NCBI GenBank assembly: GCA_034336665.1 | Contig: JAPFBE010000003.1 | Span: 13,618,360 to 13,682,359, forward strand | Direction of reading: 5' to 3' | From: Luscinia megarhynchos | Lineage: Eukaryota; Chordata; Aves; Passeriformes; Turdidae | DNA length: 64,000 nucleotides | Shown: positions 19,807-29,303 of the stretch, in pieces | Layout of the letters: every line of letters starts with the position of its first letter | How positions within the stretch are numbered: the first letter of the stretch is position 1 | The notes under the pieces: generated by a model | Databases searched by the model: none | Seen by the model: only the letters and a program-made list of their open reading frames with translations | What the model was told of the DNA's origin: nothing | Program-made: the position numbers and the translations under genes

Positions 19807-22800
19807 CTGTGCAAGAAAGAAAATGAAAATATTAGTCAAAAACCAAAGCCATGAAAACATAGCAAACTATAAAGCCAGAACAGCAGTATTTTATAGTAAG
19901 ATGCTACTGCCAACTCACTAGCAACACTGAAGAGTAATTTATCAGTTGATTTGATACTAGGTTACTGTTCATCTCTAAAGGTACCTAACAGCAGTAGCAG
20001 AGATTGAACCAACTGAGGCATGAGAGAGTGCAGCCTACTAAAGGAAGAATTTTGACAGCTTGCCCCAAAAGCAAGGTATTCTGGTAAATTAGTATCTGTA
20101 AGCTAGAGGCTTAGATGTTACTTACAGTTCTTCCCTTGGCCACCACACTCTCATGGCTTCCTCTGGTTTGATCTAATTAAATCAAGCACATTTAGAAGGC
20201 ATGACTACATCTTTGAGAAAGGCTTTTTCAACTACTCTGCTACTGTCTGCATCTTTTGCACAGAGGAGATGGAGAATGCTTATGTATTGCTTTAGATTAT
20301 TAAACTGGCAGTGTTGGAGCTGTTATTATCAGCATTGTAAAGCTCTTTTTTCTTTTTTAGAAAATACATCAATGTCATGTTATCCAGGTGATCCTAGTCA
20401 TGGAAGGCAGAAGTTTTCAGTGTCAAAATACAAATGTTGGGCCAGCCAGCCCTCCTTCATTTTGCAGTCTTAATATCCAGCTTCCCCCATTATGACACTT
20501 CTCTGTAGCTGGAAAAAACTGACTCCCAGCCTCATGTAATCCTAGGAAACTTTTACATCCAGCAAGGAAACATTATTTAACAGTTCACTGTTTTTTACTA
20601 TCAAGTACAATGCTCACTAACTCTGCTTGGTGGCTACTGGGACCAGGTTTTGTTGAGCCAGCTCTTTAACAACAGCACTCTGTCATCACCAGATGGTTCA
20701 GAAGGAAGCCACATGTTCAAATAAGTGACAGTGATTTCATCTGAACGAGGCAGCTCAGACCTCTGGCGGATGTTTCATTATTCTGCTGAGGCTCACTCTG
20801 GGCCAGAGAACACAAACAAGTTCAGTGAGTGTTTATGTGAACTCTGGCTCCTCTGCCTCCAGTCACATGGAGCCCAGGAGTAACAAGGGAGGGCAACTGC
20901 ACAGCAAAGCACTGCTCCCTGCTGGAGTGCTGATAGTGGCACTGGAACTTTTATCTTTCTTTTTTTGGGTAGTGCCTGGGATCTGCAGTAAGAACCACCA
21001 AGAATTTATATGGACAAATAACCAGGAAGATACAACAAACTCAAGAGTTTTGTACTTTTACTCATCAGATGTTAATAGGAAAAAGTTCCTGATCACGAAC
21101 TCACTGCTGATCAAGTGAATTGTGTTCACACCCCAGCAGTTTGAAACAACTGGAACATGTCTAGTGTGAGGGAAACAATCTCCTAATGAAATCAGTAGTA
21201 ATACAAACGGTGTAACCTTAATAATGTGACATTATTTATACCTTCTCAATGACAGTTGCTACGATTTTGGATTTGGCCCTAGTAGAAATGGTAACTGAGT
21301 GCTTGTTAATACTCCATACATGTTAATATAAACAGTGACTTACTGTTTCACTGCCAGGTTTCCAACCAGCTGGGCAAACTGAAAAAATAAAAGGACAAAG
21401 TTAGCTGAAGTACTTTTACACACACAGACTTTGTGGGCTTAATATTCTCTTCCTGACCTTGAAGTAAAACACCATGAACTGTCACATATCAGTATCTGAA
21501 ACTATTAAATGTGCAGTTTTCTTTACACATGGGATAGTGACCTAGCAGTTTACACCTGACACCACCTACCACTTCTGTTACCTGAAAACTGCAGATCTCT
21601 GGATGGATACCTTAGTTTGATTCTTGTGCCCTTCTACACGAAGTACTGGCAAAGCAGTATCTGAGAATGAACACTATTCTAGTAGAACAGAAGTTTTGCA
21701 GTGAAATTCAGGTGACTACAAAGAGACATATCTTTCTTTCTTTAAAGCCAAAACTAGGGGCATTTTTTAGAAAAGAGATCAGTTCAAAAATTCCACAAGA
21801 TAGTAATTTTATTTGTAGCCTTGCTTAGGAGTAAAGGGATCACAGCATGTGCTTACCAGTGTGGCTGGGAGCCCTGGGACCACCTGTACAGCTGCATATT
21901 CTGGAGTAAAGCTCTCATCTGTTCAGAGCTCTCCCTCTGAGGCTTCAGCCCAAGCAGTTATGTCATATTACACTGCTTTAAGACATGCTGACAGACAAAA
22001 TGCCCCACATGCTAGTAGGAATTGTGAAGAACTGTTAATCTGTGCAAAGAAACCTGTGAGGTGTCTACAGAGGCTCTCCTCAACATTCATGTAAAAGCTG
22101 GGAAAAAAAATATGGTATTCTGAAAACACTGCAAATTAACATTCTGTAAACTGGCTTTGTAACTAAATGTAAGCTAAATTTCCTGAGCCAGATGTGCACA
22201 GCCTAAGTATCAGCATCTATTTTTTCAAGTCTATACAGCACAGTAAAATAATGATTTGTACCTTCATATAAAGGTATTTTCAAAATTCCTGGTGACATTG
22301 AGTTGATCTGGGAAGTTAAGCTGCTAAATGTGTTCATATTTAAACAAATCTTCAAATAAATTATTTAAAGAAATGTGAAAAAGTTCACCCCATGCTTTAA
22401 CTGGAGGAACAAGAATTCTTGATACAAAGTAATGATCTGAAGATAGGAAATTTCTTTGTTGGGGAAAGATGATCATACAGCTATTATACAGAAAACACAA
22501 GTAATGGCACTATAACTTCCACAGTATCACCATGTATCATGACATGAAACACTCTCAATTACTTGTCATAGGTCCTCACTGAATGGCACAGGACAAGGAT
22601 GGCTGGCATCTCCATTATTTTACTGTGCAAAAATGTATTGAAATATTTGGCCTCATTCTTCACAGCCTCATATTTTGTACAAATTTATGCTTGTGACACA
22701 TGGTACATAAGAAATGCTTTATGCTTTCATTCTCATGGATGTAAAGCAAAATGTAAATTACTATTCTAGAAACAACTTAAGGACCTGGGACCACAGAATC

Positions 22801-25800
22801 AAGCAGGGCAATCAAACCACTTCAGTGTATGAGGCCAGTCCTTAATGCTACTGAGCATCTTTCCTCCAAAAAGCTAATATAGCTTCCAGGCTAAGTAAAA
22901 CAATCTTCAAACATGGCAGTATTTAAAAGAGCACCTTCTCCATGTTTGTCTGTGTACTGGAATGCTTGTACTAAACGAAGTGTTTCATCCACTGATCTCC
23001 CAACAGGAAGGTCATTCATTGTGATCTGTCGAAGGATTCGCTTATTGTCAATAATGAAAAGGCCTCTGTGGGAAAAAAAAAAGTGTGTGTGTTAGGAAAC
23101 AGAATTAATGATAGTGGTATTTTCATGCACTATTTTATGACTGCTGGCTGGGAGGAATTTGATCTTTGCAAACACCATATAATGCTCACCACCAGTACTA
23201 TTCTTTACCTGGGTATCAGAGGACATGAGCTGATATCCATTAAAAACCAAAGAAAAGATACTTCTTTGCAGAACATAGAACTAAGCTATGACAGGCCCTG
23301 CCAGGAGATGCTGCAGATGCTAGGGCATTACAGGGATCCCAAAAGAAACTACTCAGTTTTAGGGAAATGTATCTCTTTAAGTAACCTTAGTCTTAGACTC
23401 CACTTGGACTTAGGAGCTCCCTGAGCAACTGCAGTTCTGGGGAATCCTGCATATTTGCCCTGCCCTAGGTATCTTCTGATGCCTGCTGTTAAACAGGATA
23501 TTAACCTGGACCCTCTTCTGACTCATTATAACTGTATTTTTTGTGTTCTTCAATATTTGCTACTCACCATGAATCCCCAAGTAAAAGCTGCTCTAAAAGA
23601 AAAATTTCAAATGCTTCTTTAAATATAAGCAGTAAGTATTACCCCAGCAAAAACCCAACCAAACTGCAACCCAGTGAAATACCTAAGTGTATGTCCTTGA
23701 TCTTCCAGATACACTCCATAATCCTTTGAAATCTGGTGTGTCAGATCAGAAAGAAGGGGAATCTTCATTGGTCCAAGTCCTCCTTGTTTACGAGGAGTAT
23801 TAATCCTTTGAAGGAAAGGAAATATAGATGTATTTCTCATACAGATTTATATTCCCTACACATTATGGAGAGAAGGATTTAGTGCAAGTGACATTTTTTT
23901 CTGCACACAAAGGAGATGAACAGTATTTGTGGCTTGAACAAAATGCTCAGTAGATCTTCTGCAGGTTGCAAGGGTGTTAATGATGACCTTCTTCTTACCA
24001 GTCACACTGTTTTTTGCCCACAGGCTCGTGAACTGGTACAATGTGAAGCATTTACTGATAGTTTCATTAATATTTTATTTTTGTATTTGTAGTATTTTTT
24101 GGACTGAGACATGACATATTGCAAGCAATACATGTTAAACAAGCTTAAAAAATAAAGATACTTCCACACAGGGTTAAAATAGATTTTGAACATTTGTGTC
24201 AATTGCATCATACTTTCACACATTATGATATACCTACACAGGCTAAAAATCTGGGGAGTACTGTTCTTTTGCTAAATTGGAACCATGAGTAATGTTTAGT
24301 GAAAGACAAGAGGAAGATACATACCATGCTAAGTGAGTGAATTTTGAGTCCACAGAACATGCTACTACTTCAGTATTTATTGCTCTGAATTCTTCAATTC
24401 GGTCGCTGAAGGCAATTATCTCAGTTGGACAGACAAACGTACTAGATGATTTAAGACAAGATAAAGGTCAAAATTTCATGAGAAAGCCAGTAAATTCTCT
24501 GCTTAACTTAAAATGGTGTATTTATCATAAATTATTTCAGCTTTTGCTTATTTTTATTGTTCTTCAAGTATTTAATGAAAATGCTGCCTGGCAAATCTTC
24601 CACCCTCAGACTTCAGCTTAGTTACAAATGGATTCTTTCCAAAGACTATAAATCTATGGTTATTTTACAATCTGGATTCAGACCTGTACAGTTACTTTCT
24701 TTCAGACTTTACAAATGTGGCTGAATTTAAGCACTATAATCTAATTTTTTTCTGAGGATCATACTATAATTTGTTGTAACTGTGCAAATCTGCAAGTTTC
24801 AACTAATTTATCTTCAACTTTTTCTATTACAGAAGAACTAAAGTAGTAAAGCTAGTGATGCTATAATATTAAAAATAGTTATGCATCTCTGTCCTCTTCA
24901 TTTTGTGGAAAAGTATGGGATTGTCCCTTAAAAAGCAGAGATGTTTTCACTCAATCAGTAAAGTTACTGCATTCTAAATAAAGGAAGTTAATGTTAAGTG
25001 CTTCTAGGATGTTATGGGATGAGCTTAAAGGGAAAATGCCACCTCTATATACACTCTAAAAAAAGTGAATGGGATGCTTTCTTCTACTTGCAGCATTGAT
25101 CCAGAGCATGGAACAGAAAACAGAGTCTGCCTAACTGGGCAACTACAAAGTTGTTTGTTTTATGTGGCGACACAAATTGGTTATTAGTACAGTTATTAGG
25201 ACAAATATTGTGTTGCAATTTTACCAATACATGATGAGAAAACAAATGCAAAGAATATATTTTCTTCTGTCACTCCTTTCTTCTCTCCCAAATTCTTACC
25301 AAACAAAAATACAAGACCTCAAAAAAAGAGAGGAATTAATGAATTATGAATCTAGTATAGCTGCATTCAGTCTTGGTACCCCTACAGTGCTCTTACTTAC
25401 AAATCAAGAGGATAGAAGAAGAAGACAAGATATTTTCCTTCATAATCTGTTAACTTCAGCTCTTTAAACTCTCCATTAATGACTGCTGTTCCCTCCCAGT
25501 AAGGTGCTGGCTTGGAGACTGAAATACAAAGAATGTTGGATTAAAAGTAGGAAAATAACACCTGTGTTCAAACCAAGCTGTCCAAGGACAGCTGTTCTTC
25601 CTTTTGCCTGAAAACAACCTGCAGCATGGTTCCAAGATTAAATTGCTCTAAACAGGGGGTACAGAGTGATGAAGAAACGAAGGCTTTAGTACACATACAA
25701 AGTAAATAATTTGGCCAGCCTGTGCTCATACATGAGCCCTGTTGATCACTGATAATCAAGGCCACACAAACTTTATCTGGGCCTACTGAACAAACCCTGT

Positions 25801-27459
25801 GTGCACTGCCAGCTCAAGGCACCTGCCAGACTGAAGGCGAAAGCTCTTTAATACTTCAAGTATTCTCATTGTTTTGTTAGGAACAGCTGCTGGGAACCAA
25901 AAGCACAAGATAGTTCAAACTCACTTTGCTACTTTTTAGCCATGGAAACCTGTCTGGAATTCTGGTCCACAAAAAATGCATGCCACAACATGTTTAAGAG
26001 ACAAATGCCTAAAAATGCAGCATATGTTTGTTAAATTACAACTCCTAAGCAAATTTTAACTTGAAGACAGCTGTGTTTTAAAAAAATATTCAGTTGAAAA
26101 GCATTAAATATATTTACTATTCCTATCAGGAGAGATTAACCTTGAATTTAAAATATTAAAAATTAAATCTGCCACTGTGAATTCTGAGACAAAGGACAGG
26201 GTATACTGAAATTACAAGGTCTGAATACACTTGCTGTATCAAGGACATTGACATACATCTCCAGCAAATTAGGGAAAAACTTTTGAGAAAAACATGTGGA
26301 ATCTTGAATATTATCTAGATGGTGCCTGAATTGTTTGGCTCTCCTTTTGGAGACAACCCACAGCTGCAGAATATAGTTAGCAAGGATATATAACAAGGGC
26401 CTTCAGATTAGGAGGGAGAAGGGAAAGATATTAAAAAAAATATTGCATATCTTGACCCGTTCCTAAATGAAGGTAATTGTTTTTGCAGTTATAACATCTG
26501 TCTGTAATAACTTGCACTGCAAATGGAGAAAAACCCAAACAGTATCAGTTACAAATATCTTGGCTGCCTTTTTTTTTTTTTTTTTTTTTAGCATCTGCTT
26601 GCAAACGTTTAAAACAGAACGTACGCCCTGGCTCAGTAAAGGAAAAGGATTTTACAGCTGTCAGTTCTCAGAGGGAAGATAATTTCTGTGTGATCTCTCT
26701 GTCCTGCAGGACGGGACTTTTTGTGTCCCTGAACACCTCACAGCGACGCGATTTACGGTGTTTGTCCCCACGTATGTCAGGTAAAGCATTTAAACCGCGA
26801 GAGAGCACGGGCACAGCAGCAGTGCCAAAGCCAGCGCGGTGGCAGCGCTTACAGGGGAGCCCATTCATTGTTTCTGACGGCAGGGCGAGCACAAAGCATT
26901 CCCCTGCATCCCCTGAAGCGCTTCCCTGAACTCGCTCGCCACTTCTGGCACACGGACGCGGCGGGACGCCCGCGGTGACCACGATGGGAGCACAGGTCTG
27001 GAGGGGCTGGCGGGCCCGTCCGCCTCCGCCGCGGCTGCCGAGGGCCCGGGGGCCGCAGCAGAGCCGGCGTGGGGAGGGCGGGCTCGGCAAGCGCAGGGCT
27101 GGGAAGGGCTCGGGCGCCCCGCGCTCCGCCTGACGTGGCGCTGCCGCCGCCGCCGCCCCGCTCCGCAGCCCCGAGCGCACTGCGGGCGCTCCCCCGCCCC
27201 GGCCCCGCCGCTCCCGCAGCCCCGGCCGCGCCCGCCACCTACTCTTGGCCTGGCTGAGGTGCAGCGAGTGGTCGGAGACGGGCAGCCGGGCCGCCTCCCC
27301 CGGGTACACCTGCCCGCCCGCGTAGTAATGGCACTGCTCGTCCCCGCGCTGCCGCGCCGCCCGCGGCTCCTCCGCCTCCGCCTCGCCTCCCAGCGCCGCC
27401 GCCAGCAGCAGCAGCAGCAGCGCGGGGCACCGGGCCCCGGCCCCGCCGCCCGCCTCCAT
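19756..27459 (-). CDS. PRDX4: Peroxiredoxin-4 (complete, 7 coding exons)
   Basis: Seen: exons on the - strand, in transcript order, are 27459-27243, 25518-25401, 24441-24325, 23805-23683, 23065-22935, 21378-21344 and 19806-19756. All phases join and give 263 residues. Residues 1-30 form a Leu/Ala-rich signal peptide. Cys43 lies in the CHYYAGG segment. Peroxidatic Cys116 is in FVCPTE and resolving Cys237 is in VCPAGW. GGLG is at 159-162 and the C-terminal YF at 258-259; these two motifs mark peroxiredoxins sensitive to hyperoxidation. Known: PRDX4 is the ER/secreted typical 2-Cys peroxiredoxin that reduces hydrogen peroxide, works as a decamer and passes disulfides to PDI in oxidative folding. 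The N-terminal Cys links dimers within the decamer. The protein is slightly shorter than the 271-residue human one, all from the signal-peptide end. The start ATG is chosen because the signal peptide begins there. It is convergent with ACOT9. Confidence 0.98.
19807..21343 (-). other. PRDX4: PRDX4 intron 6
   Basis: 1.5-kb intron with donor GTAAGT (on -) at 21343. No repeat or other coding signal was recognised. Confidence 0.85.
21344..21378 (-). CDS. PRDX4: PRDX4 coding exon 6 (35 nt, resolving cysteine)
   Basis: It completes Val and encodes [11 protein letters not shown]. Cys237 here is the resolving cysteine. It is a 35-nt small exon. Acceptor on - is TTTTTTCAG and donor GTAAGT. Skipping it would break the frame. 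Confidence 0.96.
21379..22934 (-). other. PRDX4: PRDX4 intron 5
   Basis: 1.56-kb intron. The donor on - is GTGCTC, a weak match after +2. No recognisable repeat. Confidence 0.85.
22935..23065 (-). CDS. PRDX4: PRDX4 coding exon 5
   Basis: It encodes [20 protein letters not shown] and then [16 protein letters not shown] through DKHGE. Acceptor on - is TTCCCACAG. DNKR stands where mammals have DDKG. Confidence 0.97.
23066..23682 (-). other. PRDX4: PRDX4 intron 4
   Basis: 617-nt intron with nothing recognisable. Donor on - is GTATTT. The acceptor is preceded by a T run. Confidence 0.85.
23683..23805 (-). CDS. PRDX4: PRDX4 coding exon 4
   Basis: It encodes [20 protein letters not shown] and then [20 protein letters not shown]. 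It contains the GGLG motif (residues 159-162). Acceptor on - is CTTCAAAG and donor GTATTT. Confidence 0.97.
23806..24324 (-). other. PRDX4: PRDX4 intron 3
   Basis: 519-nt AT-rich intron with no recognisable content. Donor on - is GTATGT. Confidence 0.85.
24325..24441 (-). CDS. PRDX4: PRDX4 coding exon 3 (peroxidatic cysteine)
   Basis: It encodes [20 protein letters not shown] and then [18 protein letters not shown] plus part of Trp. Cys116 is the peroxidatic residue in the invariant P...T..C frame. Acceptor on - is TCATCTAG and donor GTATGT. Confidence 0.97.
24442..25400 (-). other. PRDX4: PRDX4 intron 2
   Basis: 959-nt AT-rich intron with donor GTAAGT on -. Nothing recognisable in it. Confidence 0.85.
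25401..25518 (-). CDS. PRDX4: PRDX4 coding exon 2
   Basis: It encodes [20 protein letters not shown] and then [18 protein letters not shown] plus part of Phe. This is the start of the thioredoxin-fold core. Acceptor on - is GTATTTCAG and donor GTAAGTAA. Confidence 0.97.
26569..26589. repeat. Poly-T tract (21 nt)
   Basis: Uninterrupted T run on + in PRDX4 intron 1. It could be an eroded retroposon tail on the - strand, but no body is recognisable. Confidence 0.9.
27131..27138 (+). promoter_or_regulatory. UPRE-like TGACGTGG motif
   Basis: Matches the known XBP1/ATF6 unfolded-protein-response element core TGACGTG(G/A). It is about 105 bp inside PRDX4 intron 1, in the CpG island. An 8-bp match alone is weak; the ER role of the gene makes it suggestive. 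Confidence 0.45.
27243..27459 (-). CDS. PRDX4: PRDX4 coding exon 1 (signal peptide)
   Basis: The ATG at 27459 opens [20 protein letters not shown], a signal sequence with a Leu core, then an acidic/Arg-rich stretch, [18 protein letters not shown] and [11 protein letters not shown]. Donor on - is GTAGGT. The frame stays open upstream of this ATG only because it runs into the GC-rich leader and the minisatellite. Confidence 0.96.
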
Positions 27460-27612
27460 GGCCCGCCGAGCGACTGCACGTCCCGCGGCGCGGCGAGGGG
27501 CGGCGGCGGGGAGGAGCTTGGGCCGCGGCGCTCCCGCCTCATGGCCGGGCCCGAGAGGCGAGGGGAGGCGGAGGGACCCTGCACAGCCACACCGGGTCCG
27601 GCATAGGAGCCT

Positions 27613-28451
27613 CAGCCCGGCACAGCCACTCCCGGGACACAGCACAGCCATCCCATTCCCATCCCGGCACAGCCACCCCCCGGACACGGCACAGCCATCC
27701 CATTCCCATCCCGGCACAGCCATTCCCCGGACACAGCACAGCCATCCCATTCCCAGCCCGGCACAGCCACTCCCCGGACACAGCACAGCCATCCCATTCC
27801 CAGCCCGGCACAGCCATTCCCCGGACACAGCACAGCCATCCCATTCCCAGCCCGGCACAGCCATTCCCCGGACACAGCACAGCCATCCCATTCCCATCCC
27901 GGCACAGCCACCCCCCGGACACAGCACAGCCATCCCATTCCCATCCCGGCACAGCCACTCCCGGGACACAGCACAGCCATCCCATTCCCATCCCGGCACA
28001 GCCATTCCCCGGACACAGCACAGCCATCCCATTCCCATCCCGGCACAGCCATTCCCCGGACACAGCACAGCCATCCCATTCCCATCCCGGCACAGCCACC
28101 CCCCGGACACAGCACAGCCATCCCATTCCCAGCCCGGCACAGCCATTCCCCGGACACAGCACAGCCATCCCATTCCCATCCCGGCACAGCCACTCCCGGG
28201 ACACAGCACAGCCATCCCATTCCCATCCCGGCACAGCCACCCCATCCCGGCACAGCCATTCCCCGGACACAGCACAGCCATCCCATTCCCATCCCGGCAC
28301 AGCCACCCCCCGGACACAGCACAGCCATCCCATTCCCATCCCGGCACAGCCACCCCCCGGACACAGCACAGCCATCCCATTCCCATCCCGGCACAGCCAT
28401 TCCCCGGACACAGCACAGCCATCCCATTCCCAGCCCGGCACAGCCACCCCG
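27613..28451. repeat. 47-bp GC-rich minisatellite, 17 units
   Basis: The + strand unit contains GGACACAGCACAGCCATCCC, then ATTCCCATCCCGGCACAGCC and ATTCCCC. GGACAC marks recur at 27635, 27682, 27729, 27776, 27823, 27870, 27917, 27963, 28010, 28057, 28104, 28151, 28197, 28265, 28312, 28359 and 28406. Spacing is 47 bp, with two 46-bp units and one 68-bp interval holding a partial extra unit (28231-28256). Variants include ATTCCCAGCCC and CACCCCCC. Each unit has four C runs on +, hence four G runs on -. The array starts about 150 bp upstream of the PRDX4 ATG. Confidence 0.97.
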
Positions 28452-28705
28452 GCCTGCGCGGCCCGTGGCGCCGGGCAATGAGCGCGGGCGCTGCCGGCGG
28501 GGCTGAGGCCTCGGAGGAAGCGGGGAATTATGTACGAATGTAAAGAGGGGAAAAGTGCACGTGTGTGTGGAGAGAGCGCGGCACGTATCCGGAGCGAGTG
28601 ATTGCAGAAGGAAGCTATGATTGTGAGAGGCTTCCCATCTGCTATCGTCTCTGATCTGCGGCCGCGTGGGTTCCGTGGGCGCGGCACCGCTCGCGGTCAT
28701 AGCCT
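28452..28705. promoter_or_regulatory. CpG-rich flank beyond the minisatellite
   Basis: CG-dense sequence (for example GCGGCCGCGTGGG, GGGCGCGGCACCGCTCGCGG) resumes on the far side of the array and fades near 28705. It reads as the outer half of the PRDX4 CpG island, split by the repeat. It could also serve a divergent transcript, but no exon is visible. Confidence 0.55.
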
Positions 28706-28877
28706 GCCCTGCCGAGTGCAGCTTGTGCATCTGGCCTCGTGAATGCAGGCACTGCGGAAAAGGGGCCCAAAACCTTGAATTGTTGCCCCCTGGACAGCAA
28801 CTCATGAATGGGCACCATGCGTTGCACGTGGTGACTGTGTGACAGTAGGTTTGACAGAAATTAGTAAGTCCCTTAAT

Positions 28878-29303
28878 TCACAGAATCACAAAATAGTTTG
28901 TGTTGGAAGGAACCTTTAAAGATCATCTATCCTAATACCCCTCCAATGGCAGGGTCATTTAAAACTAGATCAGGTTGCTCAGTGCCCTGTCCAGCCTGAC
29001 CTTGAATGTTTCCAGGATTGGAGCATCCACCTCTGGCCAACCTGTGCCAGTGTTTTGCTACCCTAATTGTAAAAAATTTCTTCTATTCAGTGTTAATCTG
29101 CTGTTTTGGAATTTGAAACCATTACTCCTTGCCCTGTCACAATAGGCCCTGCTAAAAAGTCTGACCCCATCTTTCTTTTAAGTCCCCTTTAGGTACTGGA
29201 AGGCTGCTCTAAGTTCTCCCTAGAGCCTTTTCCTCTCCAGGCTGAGCAACCTCCATGCTTCCAGAAGAGATGCTCCAGCGCTGTGATCATCTCTGTGACC
29301 CAG
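28878..29303 (-). mobile_element. CR1 LINE 3' fragment, antisense (about 425 bp)
   Basis: Starts CACAGAATCACAAAATAG with TTGTGTTGGAAGGAACCTTT. It continues with CCAGCCTGACCTTGAATGTT, ACCTCTGGCCAACCTGTGCC and CCTTGCCCTGTCACAATAGG, and ends with CAGGCTGAGCAACC and CTCTGTGACCC. This is the reverse complement of the CR1 3' region. It is the longest relatively well-preserved CR1 copy in the window. Confidence 0.95.

Larger units (their letters stand above)
25519..27242 (-). other. PRDX4: PRDX4 intron 1
   Basis: 1.7-kb intron that changes from AT-rich (distal) to strongly GC-rich near exon 1, within the CpG island. It holds a 21-T homopolymer and the TGACGTGG motif listed separately. Confidence 0.85.
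26925..27612. promoter_or_regulatory. PRDX4: CpG island spanning PRDX4 exon 1 and core promoter
   Basis: Dense CG dinucleotides and GC-box-like GGGCGGG elements run from intron 1 across exon 1 to about 150 bp upstream of the ATG. No TATA box was seen. The transcription start should lie between about 27460 and 27610 (inference). This is a normal housekeeping-type promoter for an ER peroxidase. Confidence 0.85.

Noticed and set aside
26865..27606. Overlapping open frames on both strands in the CpG island
   Set aside because: GC-rich shadow frames of PRDX4 exon 1. Only the frame from the ATG at 27459 continues in phase into exon 2.
26668..28805. Very long open frames over the minisatellite (584, 397, 382 and 361 codons on both strands) encoding repeats such as GWLCCVRG or HSTAIPFPSRHS
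   Set aside because: The 47-bp unit is not a multiple of three and contains no stop in the frames concerned, so any frame stays open. The same peptide repeat appears in several frames, which is the mark of DNA repeat structure and not a protein. No flanking splice or family evidence.
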